From Trichinella spiralis (taxonomy: Eukaryota; Nematoda; Enoplea; Trichinellida; Trichinellidae), in contig CM012954.1 in NCBI GenBank assembly GCA_000181795.3, positions 9,835,849 through 9,899,848 of the forward strand: a DNA stretch of 64,000 nucleotides, written 5' to 3'. The notes beneath the pieces are model-generated. The model did not search any database, was not told the origin of the DNA, and saw only the letters and a list, made by a program, of their open reading frames with translations. A program made the position numbers and the translations under genes. This document shows, piece after piece, positions 15,541 through 26,930 of this stretch; the first letter of the stretch is position 1; each line of letters opens with the position of its first letter.

Positions 15541-16107
15541 TATCAGTATAAAAATTCTTAAAAAGACAGTTTTAGTTTTAAGTTTTTCTATAACTGATAT
15601 ACAACTATAATTATCCAATGAAAATGTTAATACAATTGTTAAATTACATCACACTTATTCATACTGTAATTATGTGTGCTACAGTATACATTGAAAATGA
15701 ACTGTGAATTTTTATGGAATTGTTATCATAAATTATTTAACATAAAATGAATTGAATTATGACTGTAAAATTAATTTTATTCTTTTACTTTATTTTATAA
15801 TCAACAGGTTTTGCCAGTGGTTTGATGTTAAATCTTTCTTTTCATAATATACAGTATGTTCCTGATTATTTTAAAGAAATGTATTGTTTTATTAAATATT
15901 ATGAAATTGTGCTTTTATAAAGTTAATATATGGAAGATTTATATAAAATATACATAAAATGAATATGCGTCAGTTCTGTTACTTTTCTTAAAATCATAAA
16001 TTGCTTTATTGAGGAATATATTTAAAAAAGTAATCGTTTGTTGTATAAAAAGGGTTTTTCCATCTCATTGTTTAGAAACAAAGTAATGTCATAGCATTTT
16101 AGGAAAT
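15541..16107. other. Divergent promoter region, VPS72 (-) / NUFIP1 (+)
   Basis: AT-rich, with several TACTGTA/TACAGTA heptamers (near 15662, 15679, 15852). It ends in a TTTTAG splice acceptor 5 bases before the NUFIP1 ATG. No gene seen. Confidence 0.45.
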
Positions 16108-17316
16108 ATGTCAAAATATCAGTCGGTGAAAAAAAATTTGATTTTTGACTTACGTCTGTCAAATGGAAATACCGAAGCTCCTGTTTGCAAAGTAGAAACA
16201 ACTTCAAGCACTCGTAGTAAATGTTCAGAATCTCACGATCAGGAGGAGAATTTTTCCGAGTCTACTAATGCGAATTTGAAAATTCCTTCATTACTGGATG
16301 TGAATGCCTTGAAAAATGAAGTAATTTCACTTGTATCATTCATTTATTCACTAAATATGGTGAATAATTGTTTCATTTGTGTTTAATAGTATTTATGCGT
16401 GTTGTTATTCAGCAGTTGAAATTTATCGGACATCAGAAATGGAAATTTCCGCAAGATTCTCGCTATTTTTGTACTCCATGTTGGAAAGGTTACAATACCG
16501 AACACATGTTTAAAAAACACTTAGAGAACCATATACAAGTAACATCTTTTACTTTCATGTTCATTTAGATAATCTTGAATTTTTTCAGTGTCCGGAACCT
16601 GAATGTAAATTTTCCGCTGTTCCTTACGTTTTAGCCAAACATATCTTGAATGTGGTAATTGTCAAATTACTTACTGTTTCCTTAATTTGGAAAATGAACA
16701 TTTTTAGCATTCTATCTCTAACGGTTCTTCATCTGTAAAAGTCGATGCAAAATGGAAAGAAGAAAGAACAAAACATTATCCAACGTCTGCCCATATAGCG
16801 GAGAAAGCACAGCTGGAGAAAGAAAAGGTGTTGAGAGGCGAGGTTTTAGTTACAGAAAATTCATTGAAACACAAAGGGTAAAATAACTTTTATTGAATAA
16901 GAATAGCAATTATTTACATGCATTTTTCAATGCAGAACAACCCTATCTTTGGAGGCCATGAAGATGAAAGGGAAATACAATTTAGACGGAGCTGAAAAAG
17001 GCAGTGTTTAAAAATGTCTGATTAATTTTTCTAATGTCAAGATATTTAGGAGAAAAATGTGAATTTGATGACCAGCTATTTCAGAAGAATAATTTTAAAT
17101 GCAAAAAACGAAAAACGGCTGAGCTGTTGGAAAAAGTACGTTTTGTTAATTTTGATTTGTATTATTGAATTTATATTTACGACCACTTTGTTTAAGTTGC
17201 TAGAAAATGAAATACGGCATGAGGAGAATGTTCTTTTGCAATGTATTCGACATGTTTGTTCTACGATCATTAATTTTCCCAAATCTGAAACGACTGGAAG
17301 AGAGACCAATTTTTAA
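16108..17316 (+). CDS. NUFIP1: NUFIP1-like zinc-finger RNA-binding protein (spliced)
   Basis: NUFIP1 is an assembly factor for box C/D snoRNPs with the R2TP complex; in vertebrates it also acts as a ribophagy receptor. Seen: a C2H2-type unit YFCTPCWKGYNTEHMFKKHL, then CPEPECKFSAVPYVLAKHI and a conserved WKEERTKHYPTSAHI block, which is the NUFIP1 core (WREERRKNYPT in human). A basic KCKKRKTAELLEKLL element and the tail ENEIRHEENVLLQCIRH match the NUFIP1 C-terminus. About seven exons; all junctions checked in frame (for example ATACAA|GTAACA and TTTTCAG|TGTCCG). The ATG lies 5 bases after TTTTAG, suggesting a trans-splice site. The long disordered middle of human NUFIP1 is shortened. Confidence 0.88.
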
Positions 17317-17367
17317 TTTGTCTGACAAGAAACTTTTATCAAGTATATTTAACGTTTGCATTCAAGG

Positions 17368-18404
17368 TTATTTTCTGTCAGAATTGTTTCTTTCAAAAAG
17401 TAATAAAAACAAATAAATAATATCCAAGTACAATGCAAGTGATGCCACAACATATTCTTCAGGTGACAGCTTGTACATTAAGGCATTCAAGTCGTATATG
17501 ATAAACGCTGTAAACAGAAACGCTGCAATGAATGCAATGACCAGTTCTGCTACTTCAAGTTGAAGGTAAAGCTAGATGAATATTTTTAAACATATTTTGT
17601 AAGTTGAAAAAAAATATTTTTACCTGCAGCATGCATGAGAAAAGTAAGATTATTATGAATGCAAGTTTGCTAAAATAATATACAGGTATTGTAATTATTT
17701 CACTAGATTTGAGAACAAAGTAAATTACCTTGCTAGAGAAAATTTCACATTACTTTTCGAGAATAAGGTATATAATAATAGACAAATTGTGACGATTGCC
17801 ATTAAAAAGAAAATTTGTGCAATTACGAAGGTATCGAAATAAGATCCTTAAACACAAATTCAGTTTCTCAAAATAGAATTATTGTTGTCAATTTACCAAA
17901 AACGCCGGCGGTATAAGCTTCACACATTGTCTAAAATGAATAATCTAAAATGAGTAACAGTCTTTTTACGAGAATAATACCCATAATAAAAGTAGAAGAA
18001 TGTTTTGCGGCTGTTTTTTATGATAAAAGTGCATCAGGATTAACAAACTAATTGTAACAAGAACTGCTATCGTGAGCATCCATGTCCTAGAGATTAAAAA
18101 ATGAAGCTCGAATGAATTTAATAGAATATTTTACCAGTGCTGTACGACAGCCTTCAAACCAGGAAATAAAATAAATGTTGTTGAAATAGTAGTAATGAAA
18201 AGAAACTGAAGGGAAATTATGCATAGTACTTTGCGGTAAAATCCTAAAGATTCAATGATAAAATTTCAATTTTTCAGTATTCGATTTTTCTGCCTCAATA
18301 CCATGTCTCACAGACTTTCGACAACTAGCAGCATTGGTTTTTTGTTCGAAAACGTCACTTCCACTAAGCAGAATTCCACAGTGCTCATCTTCAACACCAT
18401 CCAT
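17368..18404 (-). CDS. TMBIM4: TMBIM4-type BAX-inhibitor-1 family membrane protein (spliced)
   Basis: Not visible as one ORF: seven or so short exons read on the minus strand. TMBIM proteins are seven-helix Golgi/ER channels that lower store calcium and protect against apoptosis. Seen: the start [10 protein letters not shown] at 18404; a first helix around [18 protein letters not shown]; hydrophobic exons near 18120-17940 ([19 protein letters not shown]); an exon starting near 17930 with [18 protein letters not shown], corresponding to the TMBIM LL..EA.T....Y; and the signature ending [20 protein letters not shown] followed by [16 protein letters not shown]. The D of IIYD and the LSPEEY block are intact. 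The stop is at 17368, about 50 bases from the NUFIP1 stop, so the genes are convergent. TMBIM4 is favoured over GRINA/FAIM2 because there is no Pro/Gly-rich N-terminus. Confidence 0.85.
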
Positions 18405-18966
18405 TTTGGGATTGTCGTTGCTAAATTACTTATTTTATGTTACATTCAGACTGTTTCAAAACTGCTGTGCGTAATATTACTGAACTTTGTCACTGTACTG
18501 TATACAGCAGGTCACGTTTGTGGTAACTGAAATTGAATCTTTGGCAGTCTTGCACTAAAATCTATTGAATTTTACAAAATATTCACTTGAAATGCTTGAA
18601 ACTAGGGAGAGAATACTGTAACCGAAATTAACACCTGAATTCCGAATATGTAATTAGCAATATTTTGTAACTAATATAGAAATTGTAAAGCTTATTACAA
18701 TACATAATTTTCCTAAGATTTATCTCTCATCTTCACCTTTTTATAATATTACTTTGTTAAAACTGATGTGAAGAAATTGTTTTGAGACAAAATACATTTA
18801 AATGATAAAATTATGTGATTAAATTTATATATTTCCTATTTTGCAAAAAAATACGTAAAGTAAATTTATAAAGAAAAACTGCTTATTCAAAATGTAACTA
18901 ACATTTATTATACTTAATTAATTTTATTACTGTATGATACTGTAGTGTTTTTCAGTGTGTTTTGCA
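18405..18966. other. Divergent promoter region, TMBIM4 (-) / CWC15 (+)
   Basis: AT-rich and rich in TACTGTA motifs (near 18495, 18615, 18931, 18940). It ends with TTTTTCAG 11 bases before the CWC15 ATG. No gene seen. Confidence 0.45.
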
Positions 18967-20839
18967 ATGACAACCGCGCATCGCGCGACTTTTGTTCCTG
19001 CCCATGGAGGCACTGGGAAAAATGAAGGAGATCTTAGCAAACTTTCTAAACAATATTCAAGCCGTGATATGCCATCTCATACGAAGATTAAATATCGGTA
19101 TGTGGTTTATTGTTCTATATATGAAAATTTTACTTGTTGATTTAAAATGATAAATATATGACTCTTTTCTTTGAAACAGGCTACTGTTATTTTAGTTTGA
19201 ATTATTAACAGATTGAAAATGTTTGTATATTTTAAGTTTGAAGTCTTTTTTACTTTTGTTTGTTCCTGTTAATCGTTTATTTGCTTTCTCAATTCTGTTT
19301 GATTTATTTTTAATTTTAATTAGTTTGCCTTATTATTTATGAATATTATATGCAAATTCATTTATTTGCTTATTTTTATGATTTGAAGTTGTTGTAGCAT
19401 GGTAGTTGATTTTAACATTTTGATTTTTTTAGGCAGCATAGCCAAGGTCATGCTGACGAACTTCGAAATAGAGACTTTCGCCGTGAATTAGAGGATCGCG
19501 AACGAAACACAGGAAGCAAACGGCGTCCGGAAAATAGTGAGAATGAAATGGCTTATTTATTTTGTCAATTTTTTAAATAATTTAAAATTTGATTTTTGTA
19601 ATGTATATTAGTAAAGTTTTTGCTTTTCTCATGATTCATATAGTATTTATCTCTTTAATGGTCAAGTTCGTTACAGTATGATAGTATTTTAAGTAGTTGA
19701 TATGTTTTTAGTATTTTTAGGAGGTAATTTTGAAATTCTGTGTAAAAATTTGAAATTTAAAATTGGGAAATATATTTAGGTAATTTAATAACTTAAATTA
19801 CGTTTAAATATAAATAAGGAAGTATATGTGTGTTTACTTATTAATTGTTGTACACTGCATAATCGTCAGCATTTAATTACAAAGTTTAATGATTGTATAG
19901 AGTTTACGAACTTTATCATATAAGTAAATCCATGAAGCTATGAAACATAGAATGTGTTATTCATGACTTCCTGAAATTTTTGTAATAAATATATATTTAA
20001 TATATTTAATTAGTAAATAATACAAATAACATTTATGAATAAGTATTATAATTCGTATGAATAATTTTTGATAATAAGTGATATATGGTGAAATATATTT
20101 GTAATATTTTGCAGATTATGACGATCCTTCTTCATACTCTCATGATAAAAAAGTACGATATGAGAAGGTGTCTTACAGAAATCCAGATGATGATGATCCT
20201 TCCATATGTGAGGTATGAGCTGTTCCCAAGAATGACGTTTCTCTCTTAAGTTTGTATTTTTTTTTAATTTAGGAAGATGATGACAGTAATGATAGTGATG
20301 AAGATGACGAAACCGCACAGTTGATGGCTGAATTGGAAAGAATTAAAAAAGAAAGAGAGGCTGAGCGGAAAGAAGAAGTTCGTTTTAAGTTTTGATTCTA
20401 AATACAGTTGTCAATTTTCCTTACAGGAAATCAATGTCTTTATTGTATACTATATATTTTTTCAATTTCAAATTTCATGTCGTTCATTAATATTGAAATT
20501 TCAGTTGAAACAGATTGTATATTTTTAAAATCATTGCGAAGTTTTTAGGAAGCAAAGAGAAAAGCAGAGGAAGAGCGAGTGCGTGTAGAAAATATTTTGC
20601 GAGGAAATCCATTGCTAACTTCCAACAAGCAAGATTTTCGAGTCCAACGGAGGTAATTGAAAATTGCTATATCATTTTATATTAATGATATGTTAAAATG
20701 TTTTAGATGGGACGATGATGTGGTTTTTAAGAATTGTGCAAAAGGCATCGATGAGAAACGGAAGAATCAGCCAGCTTTTATCAATGATGCTTTGCGCTCT
20801 GAGTTTCACCGCAAATTTATGGAGAAATATATAAAATAA
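18967..20839 (+). CDS. CWC15: Spliceosome protein CWC15 (spliced)
   Basis: CWC15 is a small disordered component of the PRP19/NTC-related part of the activated spliceosome. Seen: an almost invariant N-terminus [18 protein letters not shown] with [19 protein letters not shown]; then [13 protein letters not shown]; an acidic Asp/Glu run (near 20275-20330); the helix [17 protein letters not shown]; and the conserved tail [25 protein letters not shown] and [15 protein letters not shown]. Every family block is present, split over about seven exons. The ATG at 18967 is chosen because the conserved MTTA begins there; a GTG in the same frame 12 bases upstream is not used. The acceptor just upstream suggests trans-splicing or a 5'UTR intron. 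Confidence 0.96.
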
Positions 20840-23514
20840 TTTATGAATTTTGATTATTTACTGAAGTTTTACTTTGTTAAATAGCTCTGTCTATTTAAAG
20901 CAAATTTTGTTCCATAAATTTTGCAGCTGGTGCTGCACTTTAGGAAAGCCGAACTTTGTCAAGGTAAACTGCGTTTGTATTTGAAATATTAAAAATTTAA
21001 TGCCTTTTTGTATATTAAGAATCATATTTTATAATATATGAATTGTTTTTGAATTTTTGAGTAGTATGGAAATTGAAATATAATGTTTTAGAAGTGTTGA
21101 ATTAAGCGTATGTTTATAATTCATATTCTTGAACAAGAAAAGATGGTACAGTAAATACATTCTAAACTATATATATATGTATATATATATATTCATACGA
21201 GGAAATAAAAATAATTTGAAAGGGGAGAAAAGTGGTCAATGTATACCAACGATGGAAACTTCTGAGAAAAGCAAGAAGATTGTTTAGAATTTGAAGTAAG
21301 GTTATTTGATGTGTTGGTATTTTGTTTCCGTCATATACTTATTTTTATTTATCTATTTCTGACTAAAAATTTGATTTTTTTCTTAATTTTTTTGCATTGC
21401 AACGCGTTTTTAATAGATACTTATGTTTTTGCTTTGAAACCAGAAAGATAACAGATTGCGGAAGATCTTTTTGGGTAATTGCTTTACATTGCTTATTGCA
21501 TATCTAGTGACAAGGTGAAAGTTTATATTGAGAGCCAGCTTTTTCATTTCAATCTAGAACTATTCGATAAATTTCAATTTTGTCAAGTTTTCCCCGTATT
21601 TTCAAAAATATCAGTTTCAAAATTTGTCCAATCTTGTTAGATTTTCTTATCTGCAATTGCGTAATTAATTTGTTAATTCAATTTTTTGTTTTATGCAGTA
21701 ATCGATGGAGCAGACAATCAAAGAGGAGTGCAATTAAAAAGAAAATTAAAAATTTACAGGAGTGTTGTTATATACATTTGCAAAAGTAGTAAGTGAAAAT
21801 ATGCATAATGATATTTGTTGTTATTTTGTCGATGTGTAGGTGTATAATCATGAAATATTAAACAATACATGAAACCCGGTTTTTATTTTTATCTTTTCCA
21901 CTAATAAAACTTAAACTTTTTGAAAAGTTTTAAAATTACTTGTTATACATACATATAAATGTATATATGTATTTATATATTGTACAATGTATAGAAGATT
22001 TTATGCAACTGTTTGAAAGTGATGCGATATATAATGCGAATGTCTTATAGCAACAAAATGTAATTGTTCTCTATTAGGCATTGAATATTATGCGGTTAAC
22101 AATGAATTATCACTTCACTACGAAATAGTATGACGTGTTTCAGTTGTAATTGAAGTCCCAGCTTGTTGGTTCAGCTCTTAATTTGACATTTTCTATGGTT
22201 TCTTAAATAAGCAATATTTGAAAGTGCGATTGCTGACGGAAAGAAGGTGGGTACAAATTGAATTAATTCAGTTGGATACATCTTTGTCGTTTGATCAAAT
22301 TTTTCTTCCAGGGATGCTGAATTGGATAAATAGCAGCTAAATCTCCTGTCAACTAGAAGCTGTTACCGTGATTATTTCACGCTGTGTATTCCACTTTCTT
22401 CAAGCTTCATTCAAATTATTCTTTTTTTGCTTTTATAGCTTTCCTCTAATTTTCTGAAGCGGTTCTGTTTTCTGCATCCAGATATACACTTATTTTAAAT
22501 TTTAGACAGGTAACATAGTTTTCAGTTTAATGCTGTAAATTTTAATTTCAGTTTTTGAGTAAATTTCTTTAAAATTTTGATTCTTTTTTCAAGTTCAAAT
22601 CATTTGAACGAAAGTTTATTAAGATTACTGTTATTAAAAATTGTTAATGTGATTTATTATTCTCCCAACCGTGAGATAACTGAATTATGTTTCTATTTTT
22701 AAATAAATTATTACTTATTAATTATTAAAATACATTTTTGACAAGTATTTCGATTTTTCATTATTTCTGAAATTTAATATCAATCTGTTTCATTCACTGA
22801 ATAATTTACTAAAATTTAATGAAGTGAAATCCAAATAATCATTGTTTTTCAGTATTATTTTTCATTTTTTAAAATGTTTATTGTAAATTTTTGCGATGAC
22901 CAATGTTTATGATGAATACATTGCATTCTCGATAGGCATAAACGTATCAATTTTTATTAATACTGCATGAATGCTTAAATTAATTTTAAGAAATTGTAAT
23001 GATAACCTTCGATTACAATTTGATGGCTTCTAATGAATCTTCAGTATGGCTACCTGTTGTTTCCATTAGTTAGTAGCTGGTTTCAATCTTTTAGGTGCTT
23101 TAGACATATACTTGAAGGGGCTTCTTTACATTCTGCAGTTCTTCTGACAACAGCAGTAGGTGTAAATTGATAATTTTTATTGAAATAAATTATGTATGTA
23201 TGTATGTGTGTAAAATTCTTACCTATTGGTATGGGAATTTTGTTAATAAATGATAATGTTAATATTTTAATTGTATAAAAACTGTTTCTGAAATGTTCAG
23301 TATTGTTTTCTTAAATATAACTAAATATAAAAAATTGTCTTGTAAGATTGATATCTACTGATGGTGCAGTATATGTTTTTGTTATGTTAATACAATATTG
23401 ATGTGGTAAAGCACTCGAGATTAGATCATTTTAATCCACTTTATTTTGCATATAATGTGATTTTGTAAATTCTTTTCATAAATGGACGTACAGTATGTAC
23501 TGTTTAGGTCAGAA
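20840..23514. other. 2.7-kb region without a recognised protein gene
   Basis: CWC15 3'UTR, then long AT-rich sequence with TA repeats (near 21167-21191), GTAT repeats (near 23190-23205) and several segments bounded by good splice sites but lacking sustained ORFs (for example 20925-20966 and 21700-21788). These could be 5'UTR exons of the neuropeptide gene or a non-coding RNA; see findings. Confidence 0.4.
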
Positions 23515-23867
23515 ATGAGGCACATTTTAGCTATTCTTATGCTCTGGATTGGAAATGTGATTTTAGCATTTCCAGAATCGCACAGCCCTGAAAAAGGTAC
23601 TGGTTTTTATTTAGCACTTTTATTTATCATTCATGCAGAAATATTTCAGATTATTTATTCGATCGCTTGATGAAAAATCGCATGAATAGTGAAGGAAAGT
23701 CATCATTGTTGTGGCCGGAAATAAGAAAGAAAGAAATTCCTGTACGTTACCTCTCTTCATCTGATAATATTGATGATCCAGCTAGAGGAATTTCAAATAT
23801 TTTACTGCGCTTTGGCAGATCCTATGGTGGAAAGCAATGGCATTTGAATGAGAAACAGCGGTTTTAA
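23515..23867 (+). CDS. RFamide-type (FLP-like) neuropeptide precursor
   Basis: Two exons (23515-23596 and 23650-23867) encode about 99 residues. Seen: a clean signal peptide (MRHILAILMLWIGNVILAF), a processed region with a KK site (EIRKK), and one amidation unit GISNILLRFG followed by Arg, which would yield an LLRF-amide after cleavage and Gly-to-amide conversion. The spacer before it is acidic (SSSDNIDDPAR), usual for FLP precursors. The last residues (KQRF, no Gly) would not be amidated. Single-peptide FLP genes are common in nematodes; I cannot assign a named flp gene. The start at 23515 is preferred over an ATG at 23482 because TGTTTAG ends 8 bases before it and the signal peptide then begins at Met1. 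If the single Arg before GISN is not cut, the peptide would be longer. Confidence 0.75.
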
Positions 23868-24605
23868 TTTTTTGTGATAATCGCTATACTGTAAAGATGT
23901 GATAAAATGGTTTTTAGTTAAATGTTTATCCTGCTGTGCTAGTGTTTTTTTCTCCGTTTTAATTTACAATTATCTATAACTTCAATTAGCTCTACAGTAA
24001 ATAAATAAATATGGATTAAGTTAATTTGTAATTTTTTTTCAAATCATTGAATTTCAAACCTTTTCTGAAGAATTACACGTTTTTAATCTGAATCAGTGTG
24101 TTAGAATTATTTTAAGGCAAGAATTAAATGAAAAATAAAGATTTTAGGTTTACAAAATAAATTTGAAAAACAGTTGACAAATTTGTTAAAAAAGTGAAAT
24201 TCACAAAGAAACGTTGCTTGATTTAAAAGGCACATATGTGGAATGAAGAACGTTAGGAAACTAAATACAGTTACAACTGGGAGGATTGTAATTAAATTTT
24301 TCTAGAGTTTTATTTGCATTCATGGTACAAATAAGATTATAGTTCCTTTGAAAAAAATATGCATATGATCTCATACACGTCACAGAAAAATAAAGCAAAA
24401 TGATTCAAAAGATAATTTAAATAAAATTAAAAGAGTGATTTTATTATTTATATGAATTATGCATAGATAGAATCAATATTCCAAAAAGTTACAGTATTCC
24501 AAGAATTTAATCTTGAATGTGTACTTTTCATACGGTAATACATCTGCGTGTCAAATTGTTGCTTGTTTGGAAGTGTTTTACGAATTCTGGATATACTATC
24601 TTGAT
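23868..24605. other. Intergenic region upstream of RPS18
   Basis: AATAAATAAAT near 23999 probably ends the neuropeptide transcript. The rest is AT-rich. A 65-codon ORF on the minus strand (24457-24654) overlaps the RPS18 start region and is discussed in findings. Confidence 0.4.
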
Positions 24606-25577
24606 ATGGTAATTTGTTTAATGAAATACTACTAAGTTTATTCAAAATCTTCATTTAAATACATTGTAGAGTCTTGTTCTACCGGAGCGATTTATTCACA
24701 TACTTCGTGTTATGAACACCAACATTGATGGCAATGCGAAAGTTCCTTATGCTTTGACTGCAATAAAAGTATGTAATAAGTTAGAATGAAAATTTTTTTT
24801 GTAATTTTTAGGCATTCACTAACGTCTTGACTTATTTTGATGAATTATATGATAAATTTGTGGAATGAGATTTGTTCAGTTAATGTTTTTTGCATTCTCT
24901 CACTGTTTGCGATTTACTTATCTAAGATATTTTTTCATTGAACTTTGGTCATTTATTGCTATGTTTGCTTTGCTGTTTATTCAAAAACGAAGTGTCATTT
25001 TCAGTTTTTGAAAGTGATGTTCTGACGTTGTGATAATATGATTTTAATATAGGGTGTCGGTCGACGATTCAGTCACGCAGTGTGCCGTAAAGCCGACATC
25101 AGTATTCATAAACGTGCTGGAGAACTAACAGCCGAAGAGGTGATGCAAATGCTTGTATTCGACTAATGAAGTTACATGACAAATATTTTAGACCGACAAG
25201 CTTATAAATGTTATGACAAATCCTAAACAGTACAAAATTCCAGATTGGTTTTTGAATCGTCGACGAGATATAAAAGATGGAACGACAACGCAAGTAATTT
25301 TCTTCACACCTCCATGGAATATACGAATAAGCATTTGGAATGTTGCTAGGTTTTGAGCACGATTTTGGACAGCAAATTGAGAGAAGATTTAGAACGGTTG
25401 AAGAAAATTCGTGCGCATCGTGGTTTGCGTCACTACTGGGGGCAAGTTTAATAAGTGTATATCGTTTTAATTGTTTTTACTGAAAATGTTCTTTACTTTA
25501 GTTTGCGTGTGAGAGGCCAGCATACGAAAACTACAGGCAGAAAGGGCCGCACTGTCGGTGTGTCGAAGAAGAAATGA
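24606..25577 (+). CDS. RPS18: 40S ribosomal protein S18 (uS13)
   Basis: uS13 lies in the head of the small subunit and contacts the large subunit and P-site tRNA. Seen: [18 protein letters not shown] from 24670, then [73 protein letters not shown] and the end VSKKK. The length is the usual 152 residues. The sequence resembles nematode S18 more than vertebrate S18. The reading frame opens at the acceptor TTGTAG|AGT, so the ATG must be in a separate exon. I place it at 24606-24608 (ATG|GTAATTTG, a 61-base intron), a one-codon coding exon, a pattern known in ribosomal protein genes; an ATG|GTACAA near 24332 is an alternative. The body is certain and the first exon tentative. Confidence 0.9.
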
Positions 25578-25688
25578 TTTAATATTTACTGAAGGCAATT
25601 ATGAAATAAATGAGATGGATTTGATATCGTGCTTTATTTCGACAAGAAAAATGTTCAACTATTATTTCATACATGCAAAATGAGTTAG

Positions 25689-26930
25689 TTATCGTTTTGA
25701 TTTTACAGCGGAAAGAATGGCTGAAGAGTTTGTCACAAAGTGTTCTTCCTCATTTTCGTTGTCGTCCGGTTTCAGTAAATCGGATCCGCTACTAAACTCA
25801 CCATTAACGTCAACTTAAAAAAAGAACAATTTTAAGTAAGAACCAGGACCTTTTAAGTCAAACGTACAGATAGTCCGTGAAAAATCGCCTTCAATATCTC
25901 TAAGCAGTTGTTTTCGAGCAACAAGAGTTTCTTCAACAGTTCTTTTCTTTTTAATAGCTTCCGCAAATAAGCGAGTTTTAGCAGCTTCAGTTTGCTCCAC
26001 AGCTTTCATTTTATGTCTGAAAAAGTAAGTGTAAATAAATTATATAAATAGTAGGTTTTAATTTTACTCTAATCCAAGATCCACCTCAGGAATGCCACAG
26101 AGCATTTGATTCGACAACATATCCTCTGTTGTTTTGCTTTGATACATTTTTAGACGATCTGACAATTCTTGAAGAGCTTGATCAGCTGGCCCAATTTTTT
26201 CCGTTTTATTTTCATTATGAGTTTCAATTCCTTTCCTTTTAAGCATTTGTTCTTCAACATACTTTCGCCTATGAGTTATTTCATATTTAATTAAGTTTAT
26301 GTCCTTGATATATATTACGAAAACATGGGCGGAAAGTGAAACTGCAAAAAGGAAGCTTATTGAATCTGCAAGTGCAATCTAGCTTACATTTCCTCATCTT
26401 CATCTCGCAACTGACTTTCTTTGGAGAACGTTCTGCGAATTCCTTCCTCGACATCCGCATGCTTTCTAAAATATATGAGTATTGCAGTGCATAAAAGGTT
26501 TGGTATGCAGCATACACATCGGACGGCTTGATTTTCTTCAAATCAATCATTCCACCAACTTTCAATTTAAAAGGATCCTAAATTATCTTCATTACTTCAG
26601 AACTGAAAATTGTTTTCATGTTAATTACCACGGACTGAGGAATCTCTTTTGCATATTCCTTTCCAGTAGCAAGTTCTCCAATGCTAAATTGCATATGAAA
26701 AATTAATATACCATATATTTATTAGTTATTTATTATTACGTTAATCCAGGGGGACGCTTACGCAAGTTTTGCAGCTGACGAACCGTTTCAATAACGTTCC
26801 TAAAGTACATATTTGTATACAGCACTAATAAATTTTTATATAAAACATACTTTCTTGATAATTCATTTTCAGCATCATCAGACTCGCTGCTGCTTTCATC
26901 GTTTCGTCTCCGAAATCTTTTATTGCTCAT
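25689..26930 (-). CDS. C9orf78: C9orf78/TLS1 family spliceosome-associated protein
   Basis: Human C9orf78 (fission yeast Tls1) binds the Brr2 helicase and affects 3' splice-site choice. Seen: an N-terminus with RFRRRNDESSSESDD, the block VRQLQNLRKRPPGLT, then FKLKVGGMIDLKK, an Arg/Asp-rich RDEDEEM before KYVEEQMLKRKGI, and the hallmark TTEDMLSNQMLCGIPEVDLG. A coiled stretch (AAKTRLFAEAIKKKR) follows. About seven exons. After this point the human protein continues for about 80 residues (Tyr/Pro-rich tail ending in a KFKKMNRR-like motif), whereas this one ends in an acidic segment and AVKSKR at 25689. The tail is therefore divergent or alternatively spliced. The gene is tail-to-tail with RPS18, about 110 bases apart. 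Confidence 0.9.

Noticed and set aside
20046-20318. Minus-strand His-rich ORF
   Set aside because: Antisense of the Asp/Glu-rich CWC15 exons.
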